This document shows positions 18,749 through 27,393 of a DNA stretch of 64,000 bases, one piece after another. The stretch comes from Ensifer sp. PDNC004 (GTDB lineage: Bacteria > Pseudomonadota > Alphaproteobacteria > Rhizobiales > Rhizobiaceae), in the NCBI RefSeq assembly GCF_016919405.1, contig NZ_CP070353.1, positions 1,240,001-1,304,000 on the forward strand, given 5' to 3'. The translations under genes were made by a program, and so were the position numbers. The notes beneath the pieces were generated by a model, which searched no databases, was not told where the DNA came from, and was given only the letters and a program-made list of their open reading frames with translations. The stretch's first letter is position 1, and every line of letters starts with the position of its first letter.

Positions 18749-21265
18749 TTACTTCTTGCGCGGCACCTTCGGCACCGTGCGGCCCTTTCTGGGAGCCGCG
18801 TCGCCTGCCCCGGATTCGTCATCCGTTGACGCCTTGGCGGCAGCCTTCTTCGGCTTGGACTTCGGCGCGGGCTCGGCGCCCACCTCTTCCTTGTCTTCGG
18901 CCTTCTTAGGCTTTGCCGCCTTCATTGCCGGGCGGGATACTTCCGCCTTCGGCTTGATCGGCGTTGTCTCCGGAACTGCATCGAGCAACAGGCCCTTGGT
19001 GCCATCGGCCTTGGTACCGATCGTCACCTTGACGACGCCGCCCTTCTTCAGCTTGCCAAAGAGGATTTCATCGGCGAGCGGCTTCTTGATGTTTTCCTGG
19101 ATAACGCGGGCGAGCGGCCGCGCGCCCATCTTCTCGTCGTAGCCCTTCTCGGCCAGCCAGGCGATCGCCACCGGCGCGAGGTCGAAAGTGACGTTGCGCT
19201 CGGCGAGCTGGGTTTCCAACTGCATGACGAACTTCTGCACCACCTGGTGGATGACCGGGGTCGGCAGCGAAGCAAACGGAATGACCGCGTCCAGACGGTT
19301 GCGGAATTCCGGCGTGAACAGGCGGTTCAGCGCCTCTTCATCTTCGCCCGTACGCTTGGAAGAACCGAAGCCGATGGCGGCCCGGGCCATTTCCGATGCG
19401 CCGGCATTGGTCGTCATGATCAGGATAACGTTGCGGAAGTCGATCTTCTTGCCGTTGTGGTCAGTCAGCGAACCATGGTCCATGACCTGCAACAGAATGT
19501 TGAACAGGTCCGGATGCGCCTTCTCGATTTCGTCAAGCAGAAGCACGCAATGCGGATGCTGGTCGACGCCATCGGTCAGGAGGCCGCCCTGGTCGAAGCC
19601 GACATAGCCGGGAGGTGCACCGAGCAGACGCGAAACCGTGTGCCGCTCCATGTATTCCGACATGTCGAAGCGCAGGAGCTCGACCCCGAGAGAGGTCGCA
19701 AGCTGCTTGGCGACTTCCGTCTTGCCGACGCCGGTTGGGCCGGAGAAGACGTAGCAGCCGATCGGCTTGTTCGGTTCGCGCAGGCCGGCACGGGCCAGCT
19801 TGATCGACGACGCGAGCGCCTCGATCGCCAGGTCCTGGCCATAGACGACCGAGCGCAGTTCCCGCTCGAGGTTGGCAAGCACCGCCTCGTCGTCCTTGGA
19901 GACCGTCTTTGGCGGAATGCGCGCCATCGTCGCGATCGTCGCCTCGATCTCCTTCTCGGTGATCAGCTTGCGACGCTTGCTGGCGGGCAGCAGCATCTGT
20001 GCGGCACCGGATTCATCGATCACGTCGATCGCCTTGTCCGGCAGTTTGCGGTCGTTGATGTAGCGGGCCGACAGTTCGACGGCCGCCTTGATCGCCTCGT
20101 TCGAGTATTTCAGGTGGTGATACTCTTCGAAGTAAGGTTTCAGGCCCTTCATGATCTCGATCGCGTCGGCAATCGTCGGCTCGTTCACGTCGATCTTCTG
20201 GAAGCGGCGGACAAGCGCCCGGTCCTTCTCGAAGAACTGACGATATTCCTTGTAGGTCGTCGAGCCGATGCAGCGGATCGCGCCGGAAGACAGTGCCGGC
20301 TTCAACAGGTTTGACGCATCCATGGCGCCGCCGGAGGTGGCACCGGCGCCGATGACCGTATGGATCTCGTCGATGAACAGCACGGCGCCCGGATAGTCCT
20401 CGAGTTCCTTGACCACCTGCTTCAGGCGCTCTTCGAAATCACCACGATAGCGCGTACCGGCAAGCAGCGTGCCCATGTCGAGCGAGAAGATCGTCGCATC
20501 CTGCAACGCTTCCGGCACCTTCTTTTCGATGATGCGCTTGGCAAGGCCTTCGGCGATCGCCGTCTTGCCGACGCCGGGGTCACCGACATAGAGCGGATTG
20601 TTCTTCGAGCGGCGGCACAGCACCTGGATGGTGCGGTTCACCTCGGCGTGACGGCCGATCAGCGGATCGATCTTGCCGGACTTCGCCTTCTCATTGAGGT
20701 TGACGCAATAGGCGGTCAGCGCGTCCTGCTGCTTCTTGGCGCTTGCCTCTTCGTTGTCGCGCGCGGGCTTCTGCTCGCTCTCGTGATCGTCGGAGCCGCG
20801 CACCGGGCGGGCTTCGGAGCTGCCGGGCCGCTTGCCGATGCCGTGCGAGATGAAGTTGACCGCGTCATAACGGGTCATCTCCTGCTCCTGCAGGAAATAG
20901 GCAGCGTGGCTTTCGCGCTCGGCGAAGATCGCGACCAGCACGTTGGCGCCGGTCACTTCCTCGCGGCCGGACGATTGGACGTGAATGACCGCCCGCTGGA
21001 TCACGCGCTGGAACCCGGCCGTCGGCTTGGAATCTTCGTCGTAGCCGGTCACCAGGTTCGACAGTTCGTTGTCGACGTAATCGGTTACGGTCTTGCGCAG
21101 CGTCTCAAGATTGACGTTGCAGGCGCCCATCACGGCCGCCGCGTCGGCATCGTCGATCAATGCCAGAAGCAGATGCTCGAGCGTAGCGTATTCGTGGTGG
21201 CGCTCGTTGGCAAAAGTCAGTGCCTGGTGCAGCGCCTTTTCGAGGCTGGGCGAAAATGTTGGCAC
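18749..21265 (-). CDS. clpA: ATP-dependent Clp protease ATP-binding subunit ClpA
   Basis: ClpA is the hexameric AAA+ unfoldase that feeds substrates, including N-degron proteins delivered by ClpS, to ClpP. The 838-residue product has the Clp N domain (about 1-140), a first AAA+ module with Walker A GDPGVGKT (228-235) and a second with GPTGVGKT near 515. The start is a GTG with AGGA seven bases before it, matching the family start MPTFSPSLEKAL. A lysine-, alanine- and proline-rich tail of about 70 residues extends past the usual end; tails of this kind occur in rhizobial ClpA. clpS lies just upstream. Confidence 0.96.
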   Translation of the reverse strand: MPTFSPSLEKALHQALTFANERHHEYATLEHLLLALIDDADAAAVMGACNVNLETLRKTVTDYVDNELSNLVTGYDEDSKPTAGFQRVIQRAVIHVQSSGREEVTGANVLVAIFAERESHAAYFLQEQEMTRYDAVNFISHGIGKRPGSSEARPVRGSDDHESEQKPARDNEEASAKKQQDALTAYCVNLNEKAKSGKIDPLIGRHAEVNRTIQVLCRRSKNNPLYVGDPGVGKTAIAEGLAKRIIEKKVPEALQDATIFSLDMGTLLAGTRYRGDFEERLKQVVKELEDYPGAVLFIDEIHTVIGAGATSGGAMDASNLLKPALSSGAIRCIGSTTYKEYRQFFEKDRALVRRFQKIDVNEPTIADAIEIMKGLKPYFEEYHHLKYSNEAIKAAVELSARYINDRKLPDKAIDVIDESGAAQMLLPASKRRKLITEKEIEATIATMARIPPKTVSKDDEAVLANLERELRSVVYGQDLAIEALASSIKLARAGLREPNKPIGCYVFSGPTGVGKTEVAKQLATSLGVELLRFDMSEYMERHTVSRLLGAPPGYVGFDQGGLLTDGVDQHPHCVLLLDEIEKAHPDLFNILLQVMDHGSLTDHNGKKIDFRNVILIMTTNAGASEMARAAIGFGSSKRTGEDEEALNRLFTPEFRNRLDAVIPFASLPTPVIHQVVQKFVMQLETQLAERNVTFDLAPVAIAWLAEKGYDEKMGARPLARVIQENIKKPLADEILFGKLKKGGVVKVTIGTKADGTKGLLLDAVPETTPIKPKAEVSRPAMKAAKPKKAEDKEEVGAEPAPKSKPKKAAAKASTDDESGAGDAAPRKGRTVPKVPRKK

Positions 21266-21274
21266 GTTAGTTCC

Positions 21275-21628
21275 TCATTTCTTTTCCATGACGCATTGCA
21301 ACGGATGCTGATGCTGCCGGGCGAAATCCATCACTTGCGTCACCTTGGTTTCGGCGACCTCATAGGTGAAGACGCCGCACTCTCCCACGCCGTGATTGTG
21401 GACGTGAAGCATGATGCGGGTCGCCTCTTCCGGGTTCTTTTGAAAGAAGCGCTCCAGAATATGGATGACAAATTCCATCGGCGTGTAATCGTCATTCAAA
21501 AGCAGAACACGATACAAACTCGGCTTTTTGGTCTTCGGCTTGGTACGCGTGATGACGGACGTGCTGCGGTTGTTGCCGTTCCCCTCATCATCGCTACCTT
21601 GCTGCATCCGGACCGGCATGGCGATCAT
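21275..21628 (-). CDS. clpS: ClpS adaptor of the ClpAP protease
   Basis: ClpS binds proteins with destabilising N-terminal residues and hands them to ClpA. The 117-residue product has a flexible N-terminal extension followed by the ClpS core: [20 protein letters not shown], then [23 protein letters not shown]. The NDDYTPM residues line the N-degron pocket. The ATG at 21628 has AAGGA upstream, though rather far; a second ATG three codons later has no ribosome-binding site. clpA follows after nine bases. Rhizobia often carry a second ClpS elsewhere, which I cannot see here. Confidence 0.95.
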   Translation of the reverse strand: MIAMPVRMQQGSDDEGNGNNRSTSVITRTKPKTKKPSLYRVLLLNDDYTPMEFVIHILERFFQKNPEEATRIMLHVHNHGVGECGVFTYEVAETKVTQVMDFARQHQHPLQCVMEKK

Positions 21629-21800
21629 TCTTGTCAGTTCCTTGTCCAGCAGCGACCCATCGAACTCGGCCGCAGCCTGCTTGCCCTTTATCTAATGGTT
21701 CGTTTTCAGATTTTAAGACCGAACCAACACACTGCAATCATAATCGCACGTTGACCGGCAAGATTGATCAACTTTCTTTGGGCTGCGCACAGCTTATGCG

Positions 21801-21841
21801 AAAACAAAAAGGCCGGCCGCAAGCGTTGCGACCGGCCTTTT
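21801..21841 (-). terminator. terminator after the phasin gene
   Basis: On the minus strand AAAAGGCCGG pairs with CCGGCCTTTT (inner TCGCAACGC/TTGCGG part also partly pairs), followed by TTGTTTTC, 25 bases past the phasin stop. It is a strong intrinsic terminator and separates phaP from clpS. Confidence 0.88.
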
Positions 21842-21866
21842 ATTGGGAAATTGTTCTAGCCGGTGA

Positions 21867-22223
21867 TCAGGCTGCTGCAGCGGCTGCCTTGACTGCTGCC
21901 GTTGCCTTGGCAACCGGCGCTTCGTAGGGCTTGTAGGCGTCCTTGGCGAGGTCGGCATACATTTCGCCGATCTTCGTTGCTTCGGCGACGAAGCCTTCGT
22001 AGCTCGACTTCACGAAGTTGGTCTGCAGTTCGAATGCAGCCTCGACGCTCTTGACGCTGGTCAGCTTTTCGACATGCGCGACGCTGTCCTCGAACGACTT
22101 CTTCGAAAAGTCGGCGGCTTCGGTCGCGATAGCCTGGAGACCCTTGGTCCAGGCGGAATAGCTCTTCACAGCCACGTCAATGGCTTCCTTGCTCTTCTTG
22201 TTTGCATCGTCGAAGTTGAACAT
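21867..22223 (-). CDS. phaP: phasin (polyhydroxyalkanoate granule protein)
   Basis: Phasins coat polyhydroxybutyrate granules and control their number and size. The 118-residue protein is fully helical and fits the phasin_2 family: N-terminal NKKSKEAIDVAVKSYSAWTKG, amphipathic helices, then an alanine-rich tail (KATAAVKAAAAAA). It is flanked by its own terminator and by a 279-base upstream gap. That gap contains a perfect TGTGCA-C-TGCACA palindrome that may bind the PHB regulator PhaR. Which phasin number it is cannot be told. Confidence 0.88.
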   Translation of the reverse strand: MFNFDDANKKSKEAIDVAVKSYSAWTKGLQAIATEAADFSKKSFEDSVAHVEKLTSVKSVEAAFELQTNFVKSSYEGFVAEATKIGEMYADLAKDAYKPYEAPVAKATAAVKAAAAAA

Positions 22224-22267
22224 CCGGTGTCTCCTTGGTGACGGCCTGATCTGGAGGCTTCAGTTTA

Positions 22268-22280
22268 TGTGCACTGCACA
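22268..22280. promoter_or_regulatory. TGTGCA-C-TGCACA palindrome upstream of phaP
   Basis: A perfect 6+1+6 inverted repeat lies 45 bases before the phasin start codon, a usual place for an operator. PhaR (AniA), which represses phasin genes in related bacteria, binds TGC/GCA-rich palindromes, so it is the likely ligand. This assignment is inference. Confidence 0.5.
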
Positions 22281-22300
22281 AAAAGTCAAGACGAGTGTGC

Positions 22301-22326
22301 GATGCAATAAAATACAACAGATGCAA
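22301..22326. repeat. direct repeat GATGCAA upstream of phaP
   Basis: GATGCAA occurs at 22301-22307 and again at 22320-22326, 19 bases apart from start to start, in AT-rich DNA about 80-100 bases upstream of the phasin gene. The near two-turn spacing would put both copies on the same helix face. It may be a second part of the phasin control region. Confidence 0.35.
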
Positions 22327-22441
22327 CAACTTGATGAAATATCGGCGTCCGGCATGAAATTTCTTGCCGCGTTCACTACAGCCCCAAGATGAGCAATAGC
22401 GAGCAATTGCCCAGAGAGACGTCAACCTCCCGCACAAAACA

Positions 22442-22480
22442 ATAAACCCCAAAAATCCCAGGGATTTTCGGGGTTTATAC
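22442..22480 (-). terminator. terminator after the DUF3126 gene
   Basis: An 18-bp inverted repeat with one mismatch (ATAAACCCC arm, TCCCAGGGA centre) stands 23 bases past the DUF3126 stop and is followed on the minus strand by TTGTTTTG. It is a strong candidate intrinsic terminator that isolates phaP downstream. Confidence 0.8.
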
Positions 22481-22502
22481 TGAAAGCGTCCGACGCTGGA
22501 CC

Positions 22503-22706
22503 TTAGAGGTCGATGTCGAGGATCGCCATGGAGAAGTTGTAGGAAAGCTCGCCGTCTTCCTCGTCGCGGAAGACCACACCGAGGAACTCGTCACCGAGAT
22601 AGACTTCAGCGGACTCGTCCTTCTTCGGGCGAGCCTTGACGACCATCTGCTGATTGAAGGTGCGCTTGAAATAGGCTTCAAGCTTGCGGATTTCTTCGGG
22701 CTTCAA
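22503..22706 (-). CDS. DUF3126 family protein
   Basis: This 67-residue protein belongs to a small family found in alphaproteobacteria. It reads KPEEIRKLEAYFKRTFN at the start, has VYLGDEFLGVVFRDEEDGELSY in the middle and ends in AILDIDL. No function is established. I chose a TTG start at 22706 because GGAG lies seven bases upstream and the family begins at this lysine-proline motif; the open frame continues upstream without a good start. It lies 99 bases after cysE on the same strand and is followed by a strong terminator, so it may be co-transcribed with cysE. Confidence 0.7.
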   Translation of the reverse strand: MKPEEIRKLEAYFKRTFNQQMVVKARPKKDESAEVYLGDEFLGVVFRDEEDGELSYNFSMAILDIDL

Positions 22707-22805
22707 AACACGTCTCCGTAGCCGTTTAAACTGTGCGGCGCTTCTCGCACGCTGCATTGGCGGGTGTAAACCCCTCGAAGGAGGCTACGCACCGGTTCCC
22801 GCATG

Positions 22806-23633
22806 TCAGATATCGAAGCTGGCAAGGATCTGGTCCATCTGGCGCGACGGCTCGGAACAACCAGCCTCGCCCACCACCTTTGCCGGCACGCCGGCCACGG
22901 TCGATTTCGGCGGCACCGGTTTCAGCACGACCGAACCGGCAGCAACGCGCGAGCAGTGCCCGATATGGATATTGCCGAGGATTTTCGCTCCGGCGCCGAT
23001 CAGGACGCCATCTGCGATCTTCGGATGGCGATCGCTGCCCTCCTTGCCCGTGCCGCCAAGCGTCACGCCGTGCAGGATCGAGACGTTATCGCCGATGACG
23101 GCCGTCTCGCCGACAACGAGGCCGGTCGCATGGTCAAGGAAGATGCCGCGGCCGATGCGGGCAGCGGGGTTGATGTCCGTCTGGAACACGCTGGACGCGC
23201 GGCTCTGCAGGTAGAAGGCGAAATCCTTGCGGCCGCGCTTCAACAGCCAATGGGCCAGGCGATGCGTCTGGATCGCGTGGAACCCCTTGAAATAGAGCAC
23301 TGGCTCGAGGAATCGGGTGCAGGCGGGGTCGCGGTCGTAGACGGCCTGGATATCGACACGCAGGATGGTGCCCCATTCCGGCCAGTCCTCGAGCATTTCA
23401 GAAAAGGTCTGGCGCAAAAGGTTCGCCTGCAGATCCGGGTGATCCAGCCTTTCGCAGATGCGGTAGATCACGCTTTCTTCGAGGGAATGCTGGTTGACCA
23501 CAGTGGAATAGAGGAAGGCCGCGAGCATGGGGTCTTGCTCGGCGGCGACCCGGGCTTCTTCGCGCAGGCTATTCCAGATCGGGTCTATAACTTTCAGCGC
23601 TTCTGCCTGGCGAAGTTCGGTCTTGGCGACCAT
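22806..23633 (-). CDS. cysE: serine O-acetyltransferase CysE
   Basis: CysE acetylates L-serine with acetyl-CoA to give O-acetylserine, the first step of cysteine synthesis. The 275-residue product has the helical N-terminal domain and a C-terminal hexapeptide-repeat beta-helix with DHATGLVVGETA, LHGVTLGGTGK and KDRHPK-like (SDRHPKI) segments. It ends in isoleucine (ASFDI), the residue that inserts into the CysK active site in the cysteine synthase complex. Sulfide for the pathway is made by the cysI/cysG cluster at 44-48 kb in this window. Confidence 0.96.
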   Translation of the reverse strand: MVAKTELRQAEALKVIDPIWNSLREEARVAAEQDPMLAAFLYSTVVNQHSLEESVIYRICERLDHPDLQANLLRQTFSEMLEDWPEWGTILRVDIQAVYDRDPACTRFLEPVLYFKGFHAIQTHRLAHWLLKRGRKDFAFYLQSRASSVFQTDINPAARIGRGIFLDHATGLVVGETAVIGDNVSILHGVTLGGTGKEGSDRHPKIADGVLIGAGAKILGNIHIGHCSRVAAGSVVLKPVPPKSTVAGVPAKVVGEAGCSEPSRQMDQILASFDI

Positions 23634-23721
23634 CGTCGCTCTCCTTCCTTGTCCGTGCCTGCCATTACTATAGGGGAAATCAGGCGTGACTTAAATGGCG
23701 TCTGGCGGCGACAACGATACG

Positions 23722-24507
23722 CTAGATGCGATCGATCTCCGCCAGAAATTCGAGCACCGCTTTCTTGAAAACCCGATCGCCGACGGCGAGCATATGGTCG
23801 CGGCCGGGAATGTCGAGCGCCCGCGCATGCGGCATCAACGCGGCAAGTTCTTCGGCCGATCCGGCGATGTCATCGATCGTCCCGACGCCGATCAGCGTCG
23901 GCTGCTCGATGCGCGCCATATCCTGTGCCGTCAGCAGATCCCGCGAGGTCGAGATACAGGCGGCAAGCGCCTGCCGGTCACTCTTGGTCTGGTCGGCAAA
24001 GGCGCGGAACATGCGCCCGCGCGCATGGGTCACGTCGTCGAGCGACGGCGCCACCAAAGCGTCGGCAATCGGATCCCAATCCCCTACCCCCGACACCATG
24101 CCGATGCCGAGGCCGCCGAAGACCAGCGAGCGCACGCGGTCGGGATGCGCGAGCGCCAGGAAAGCCGAGATGCGAGCGCCCATCGAATAGCCCATGACAT
24201 GGGCCTCGGCGATCCCGAGATGCCCAAGCAATGCGGCGGCGTCACCCGCCATCTGCTGAGGCTGGTAGAGTTCCGGGTCGTAGGGCTTGCTGCTCTTGCC
24301 ATGACCGCGATTGTCGAGCGCGATGACGCGGTAGCCGGCGTCACCCAGCGTCTTCAGCCAGCCCGGGAAAACCCAGTTGACGTTGGCGCTGGATGCAAAG
24401 CCGTGAATGAGCAGAACGGGCGCGCCGGACGGGTCGCCCTCGTCGAAGAAGGCGATCTCCAGACCGTCATGATTGAAACGGGAAAACGGCGGCGGGGTGA
24501 GATCCAT
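23722..24507 (-). CDS. alpha/beta hydrolase
   Basis: The 261-residue cytosolic protein has an alpha/beta-hydrolase fold. LLIHGFASS holds the oxyanion region, S108 is the nucleophile in GYSMGA, an Asp is expected near GVGTIDD, and the final His sits in GRDHML. The sequence ALDNRGHGKSSKP is typical of esterases and lactonases. No substrate is indicated. It is followed by cysE 88 bases downstream and is divergent from the zinc-finger gene. Members of this family in rhizobia have been given many names, so I keep the general call. Confidence 0.85.
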   Translation of the reverse strand: MDLTPPPFSRFNHDGLEIAFFDEGDPSGAPVLLIHGFASSANVNWVFPGWLKTLGDAGYRVIALDNRGHGKSSKPYDPELYQPQQMAGDAAALLGHLGIAEAHVMGYSMGARISAFLALAHPDRVRSLVFGGLGIGMVSGVGDWDPIADALVAPSLDDVTHARGRMFRAFADQTKSDRQALAACISTSRDLLTAQDMARIEQPTLIGVGTIDDIAGSAEELAALMPHARALDIPGRDHMLAVGDRVFKKAVLEFLAEIDRI

Positions 24508-24681
24508 CTATTCATCCTTGGGCATATCGATCCCGCGCAACCTAGTTCGTCGCCTTGGCGGGCGAAACCCCGCACCGGCAAAAACCACAACTGCGGCAGC
24601 TTTGCCGCTACACATTTCCGGCAAAGCTGACTATGGTGCCGCCAAATTTGACCTTCAGACTTGCATTCATCGGAGCATGAC

Positions 24682-24927
24682 ATGGCCGGCCACAGCATCC
24701 CGCATTTCCAGAACGACGGCGGACATCAGGCAATCGAAATCGGCGTCAAGGAATTCATGTGCACCGGCGCATCCATTCCCTACGATCACCCGCACATCTT
24801 CATCGACATGGGTGACGACAACGAGAAGGTCTGCTCCTACTGCTCTACGCTCTATCGCTACAATCCAAAGCTGAAGGGGACCGAAACCAATCCCCCCGGC
24901 TGCCTCTTCGCCCATAAAGCCGCCTGA
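24682..24927 (+). CDS. zinc-finger CHCC protein, NDUFS6-like
   Basis: The 81-residue protein is a zf-CHCC domain. Zinc ligands are expected at C27, a His in YDHPHIF (H36 or H38), and C51 and C54 in CSYC. The family includes NDUFS6, a zinc-binding accessory subunit of mitochondrial complex I, and its alphaproteobacterial relatives. The bacterial protein may therefore act on respiratory complex I or iron-sulfur assembly, but this is inference. The ATG at 24682 has GGAG six bases upstream. The FAD monooxygenase gene follows after nine bases. Confidence 0.85.
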   Translation: MAGHSIPHFQNDGGHQAIEIGVKEFMCTGASIPYDHPHIFIDMGDDNEKVCSYCSTLYRYNPKLKGTETNPPGCLFAHKAA

Positions 24928-24936
24928 TAAGCGACG

Positions 24937-26103
24937 ATGTCGCGCCCCGTCGCGATCATCGGTGCCGGCATCGGCGGCCTCACGGCTGCCCTGTGCCTTG
25001 CCCGGCGCGGCTTCTACGTCGATATCATCGAGCGGGCGACGGCACTGACCGAGGTCGGAGCCGGCCTGCAGCTCTCGCCGAACGCCTCCCGTATCCTCAT
25101 CGAGCTCGGCCTGCTGGCGCAGCTTGAGAGTGTGTGGACGGAGCCCGAGCGCATCGGGCTCGTTGACGGCCGCTCTCTGCGCGCGCTTGCCAGCGTACCG
25201 GCCGGGACCTTCGCGCGCCGCCGCTGGCATGCGCCCTATGCCGTTCTCCACCGCGCCAGCCTTCAGAGAATCCTGTTTCAGGCTGTTCAATCCGAACTGC
25301 GCTGCCGTCTCCACCTCGGATGCCAGATCGACAAGCCCGGGGACCAGGCGATCGCGGCAGTGACGGGGCGCATGCCGGACGTCGTCATCGGCGCCGACGG
25401 CATCTGGTCGCGGCTGCGCGAGACCGTGCCCGCCGCCGGCCGTGTCCGGTTCTCGGGCAATATCGCCTGGCGCATGACGCTTGCAGGCGACGTTGCCGCG
25501 GGCGTGCTCAACCGCGGTGAGGTCACCGCCTTCCTCGGCCCGCGCGCCCACCTCGTTGCCTATCCTCTGCGGGAAGTCGGCGGTTTCAATCTCGTCGCCA
25601 TCATCGAGGGCAAGGAGACCGACGCGATCTGGGTCGGCAAGGATTCGGACGCGCGGCGCCAGGATTGCCTCAACGCCTTTTCCGATTGGAGCCCAGGCAT
25701 CCGCTCGCTTCTCGATAAGGCCGTGGCGCCCACCTACTGGCCGCTCTGCACCGTCGACGACGGCGCCTGGCAGGATGGGCAAAGGACCGCGCTGATCGGC
25801 GACGCGGCCCATGCGATGACGCCCTTTGCGGCGCAAGGTGCGGCCATGGCCATCGAGGACGCATCCGCGCTTGCGGCTTGCCTGTCTGAAAACCTCAGCG
25901 TCGCGGATTCCTTGCGGAAATTCGAGGCGCTTCGCAGGCCACGCATCGCGCGCGTCCGCCGCCGTGCGGCCTTCAACCATTTCGCCTATCACGCCCGCGG
26001 CCCGGTGCGTATCGGCCGCGACATGGTGTTGAAGCTCAAGGGGCCCGACGCGCTGGCAGCCGACCTCGACTGGCTCTACGGCTACGGGGCGCCGGAACGC
26101 TAG
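24937..26103 (+). CDS. FAD-dependent monooxygenase (salicylate hydroxylase-like)
   Basis: The 388-residue protein is a group A flavin monooxygenase. It has the N-terminal dinucleotide fold GAGIGG (9-14), the DVVIGADG motif at about 150 that binds FAD and NAD(P)H, and GDAAHAMTPFAAQG near 290 for the ribityl chain. It resembles 3-hydroxybenzoate/salicylate hydroxylases and UbiH-type enzymes. No aromatic degradation genes surround it, so the substrate is open. It is likely co-transcribed with the small zinc-finger gene upstream. Confidence 0.85.
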   Translation: MSRPVAIIGAGIGGLTAALCLARRGFYVDIIERATALTEVGAGLQLSPNASRILIELGLLAQLESVWTEPERIGLVDGRSLRALASVPAGTFARRRWHAPYAVLHRASLQRILFQAVQSELRCRLHLGCQIDKPGDQAIAAVTGRMPDVVIGADGIWSRLRETVPAAGRVRFSGNIAWRMTLAGDVAAGVLNRGEVTAFLGPRAHLVAYPLREVGGFNLVAIIEGKETDAIWVGKDSDARRQDCLNAFSDWSPGIRSLLDKAVAPTYWPLCTVDDGAWQDGQRTALIGDAAHAMTPFAAQGAAMAIEDASALAACLSENLSVADSLRKFEALRRPRIARVRRRAAFNHFAYHARGPVRIGRDMVLKLKGPDALAADLDWLYGYGAPER

Positions 26104-26159
26104 GAAGCCGCAGCCCGCTGCAATTTGGCCCGGCTCACCCGGCGAACCTCCCCCAGAAA

Positions 26160-26186
26160 AGCAAAACGCCGCGGATAACCGCGGCG
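26160..26186 (-). terminator. terminator after metC
   Basis: A perfect 8-bp stem CGCCGCGG / CCGCGGCG with an ATAA loop is followed on the minus strand by TTTTGCTTTT, 17 bases past the metC stop. The convergent monooxygenase gene ends 57 bases away, so it may end both transcripts. Confidence 0.85.
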
Positions 26187-26202
26187 CCCGTTCCTGTGCT
26201 TG

Positions 26203-27393
26203 TCAGACTGCGTTTGCCGCAGCCAGCCCCGCTTCGATGTCGCGGCGGATGTCCGGCACATCCTCAAGGCCGATCTGCAGCCGGAGAACCGGTCCCTCCG
26301 TCGGCGCCAGCGCAACCTTGCGATCGCCGAGACCGACGTGGACTGCGAGGCTTTCGAAGCCGCCCCAGGAATAGCCAAGCCCGAAGAGCCTGAGCGCATC
26401 GAGGAAGGCGTGCGCCTTGGCCTTGAAGCGGTCCGGGCTCTCCGCCTTCAGCACGAAGGAGAAGATGCCGCTCGCGCCGGTGAAATCGCGCTTCCAGAGC
26501 TCGTGGCCGGGGAAGCTCGGCAGCGCCGGATGCAGCACGCGGGCCACTTCGTCGCGTGTTTCCAGCCACTTCGCCAGTGTCAGTGCGCTCTCCTGGTGCC
26601 GCTCCAGGCGGATGCCCATGGTGCGAAGGCCACGCAGGATCTGGTAGCTGTCATCGGGCGAGACGCAGACGCCGAGCGTCACCATCGCCTCCGTCAGGGC
26701 CGGCCAGTGCTCGGCATTGGCCGAGACGGTACCGAAGAGCACGTCCGAATGGCCGGACGGATATTTGGTCGCCGCATGGATCGACACGTCGACGCCATGG
26801 TCGAGCGGCTTGAAGTAGACCGGCGTCGCCCAGGTATTGTCCATGGTGACGATGCAGCCATGGCGATGGGCGGCATCGGCGATGGCGCGGATGTCCTGCA
26901 TTTCAAAGGTGTTCGAGCCCGGCGCTTCGGTGTGTACCAAGCGCGTGTTCGGGCGGATCATGCTCTCGATCGCAGCGCCGATCATCGGATCGTAGTATTC
27001 GACTGTGACGCCAAGGCGCTTCAGCATCGTGTCGCAGAAATGGCGCGTCGGGAAGTAGACCGAATCGACGATCAAGGCGTGGTCGCCGGCCGAGAGATAG
27101 GCGAGGAACGGCACCGTGACCGCCGCCAGCCCCGACGGTACGAGGATCGTTCCGGCGGACCCTTCGAGTTCGTTGATCGCGTCGCAGAGCGCGTCCGTGG
27201 TCGGCGTCCCGCGCGTGCCGTAAGTGTACTTCTGCGCCCGCGTCTCCATGGTCTTGGCGTTCGGGAACAGCACCGTGGAGGCGTGCACGACCGGCGGATT
27301 GACGAAGCCGAAGTAATCGGAGGGGTTGTTGCCGCTATGGGCGAGACGCGTGTTGATGCCTGCCTTGCCGTTCACATTGCCACTGTCTGCCAT
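26203..27393 (-). CDS. metC: cystathionine beta-lyase MetC
   Basis: MetC splits cystathionine to homocysteine, pyruvate and ammonia in methionine synthesis, using PLP. The 396-residue protein belongs to the Cys/Met metabolism PLP family. The PLP lysine is K210 in ATKYPSGHSD, the same number as in E. coli MetC, and YTYGTRGTPT and TMDNTWATP fit beta-lyases rather than gamma-lyases. It stands alone on the minus strand, divergent from the aap operon across a 340-base gap. Confidence 0.93.
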   Translation of the reverse strand: MADSGNVNGKAGINTRLAHSGNNPSDYFGFVNPPVVHASTVLFPNAKTMETRAQKYTYGTRGTPTTDALCDAINELEGSAGTILVPSGLAAVTVPFLAYLSAGDHALIVDSVYFPTRHFCDTMLKRLGVTVEYYDPMIGAAIESMIRPNTRLVHTEAPGSNTFEMQDIRAIADAAHRHGCIVTMDNTWATPVYFKPLDHGVDVSIHAATKYPSGHSDVLFGTVSANAEHWPALTEAMVTLGVCVSPDDSYQILRGLRTMGIRLERHQESALTLAKWLETRDEVARVLHPALPSFPGHELWKRDFTGASGIFSFVLKAESPDRFKAKAHAFLDALRLFGLGYSWGGFESLAVHVGLGDRKVALAPTEGPVLRLQIGLEDVPDIRRDIEAGLAAANAV

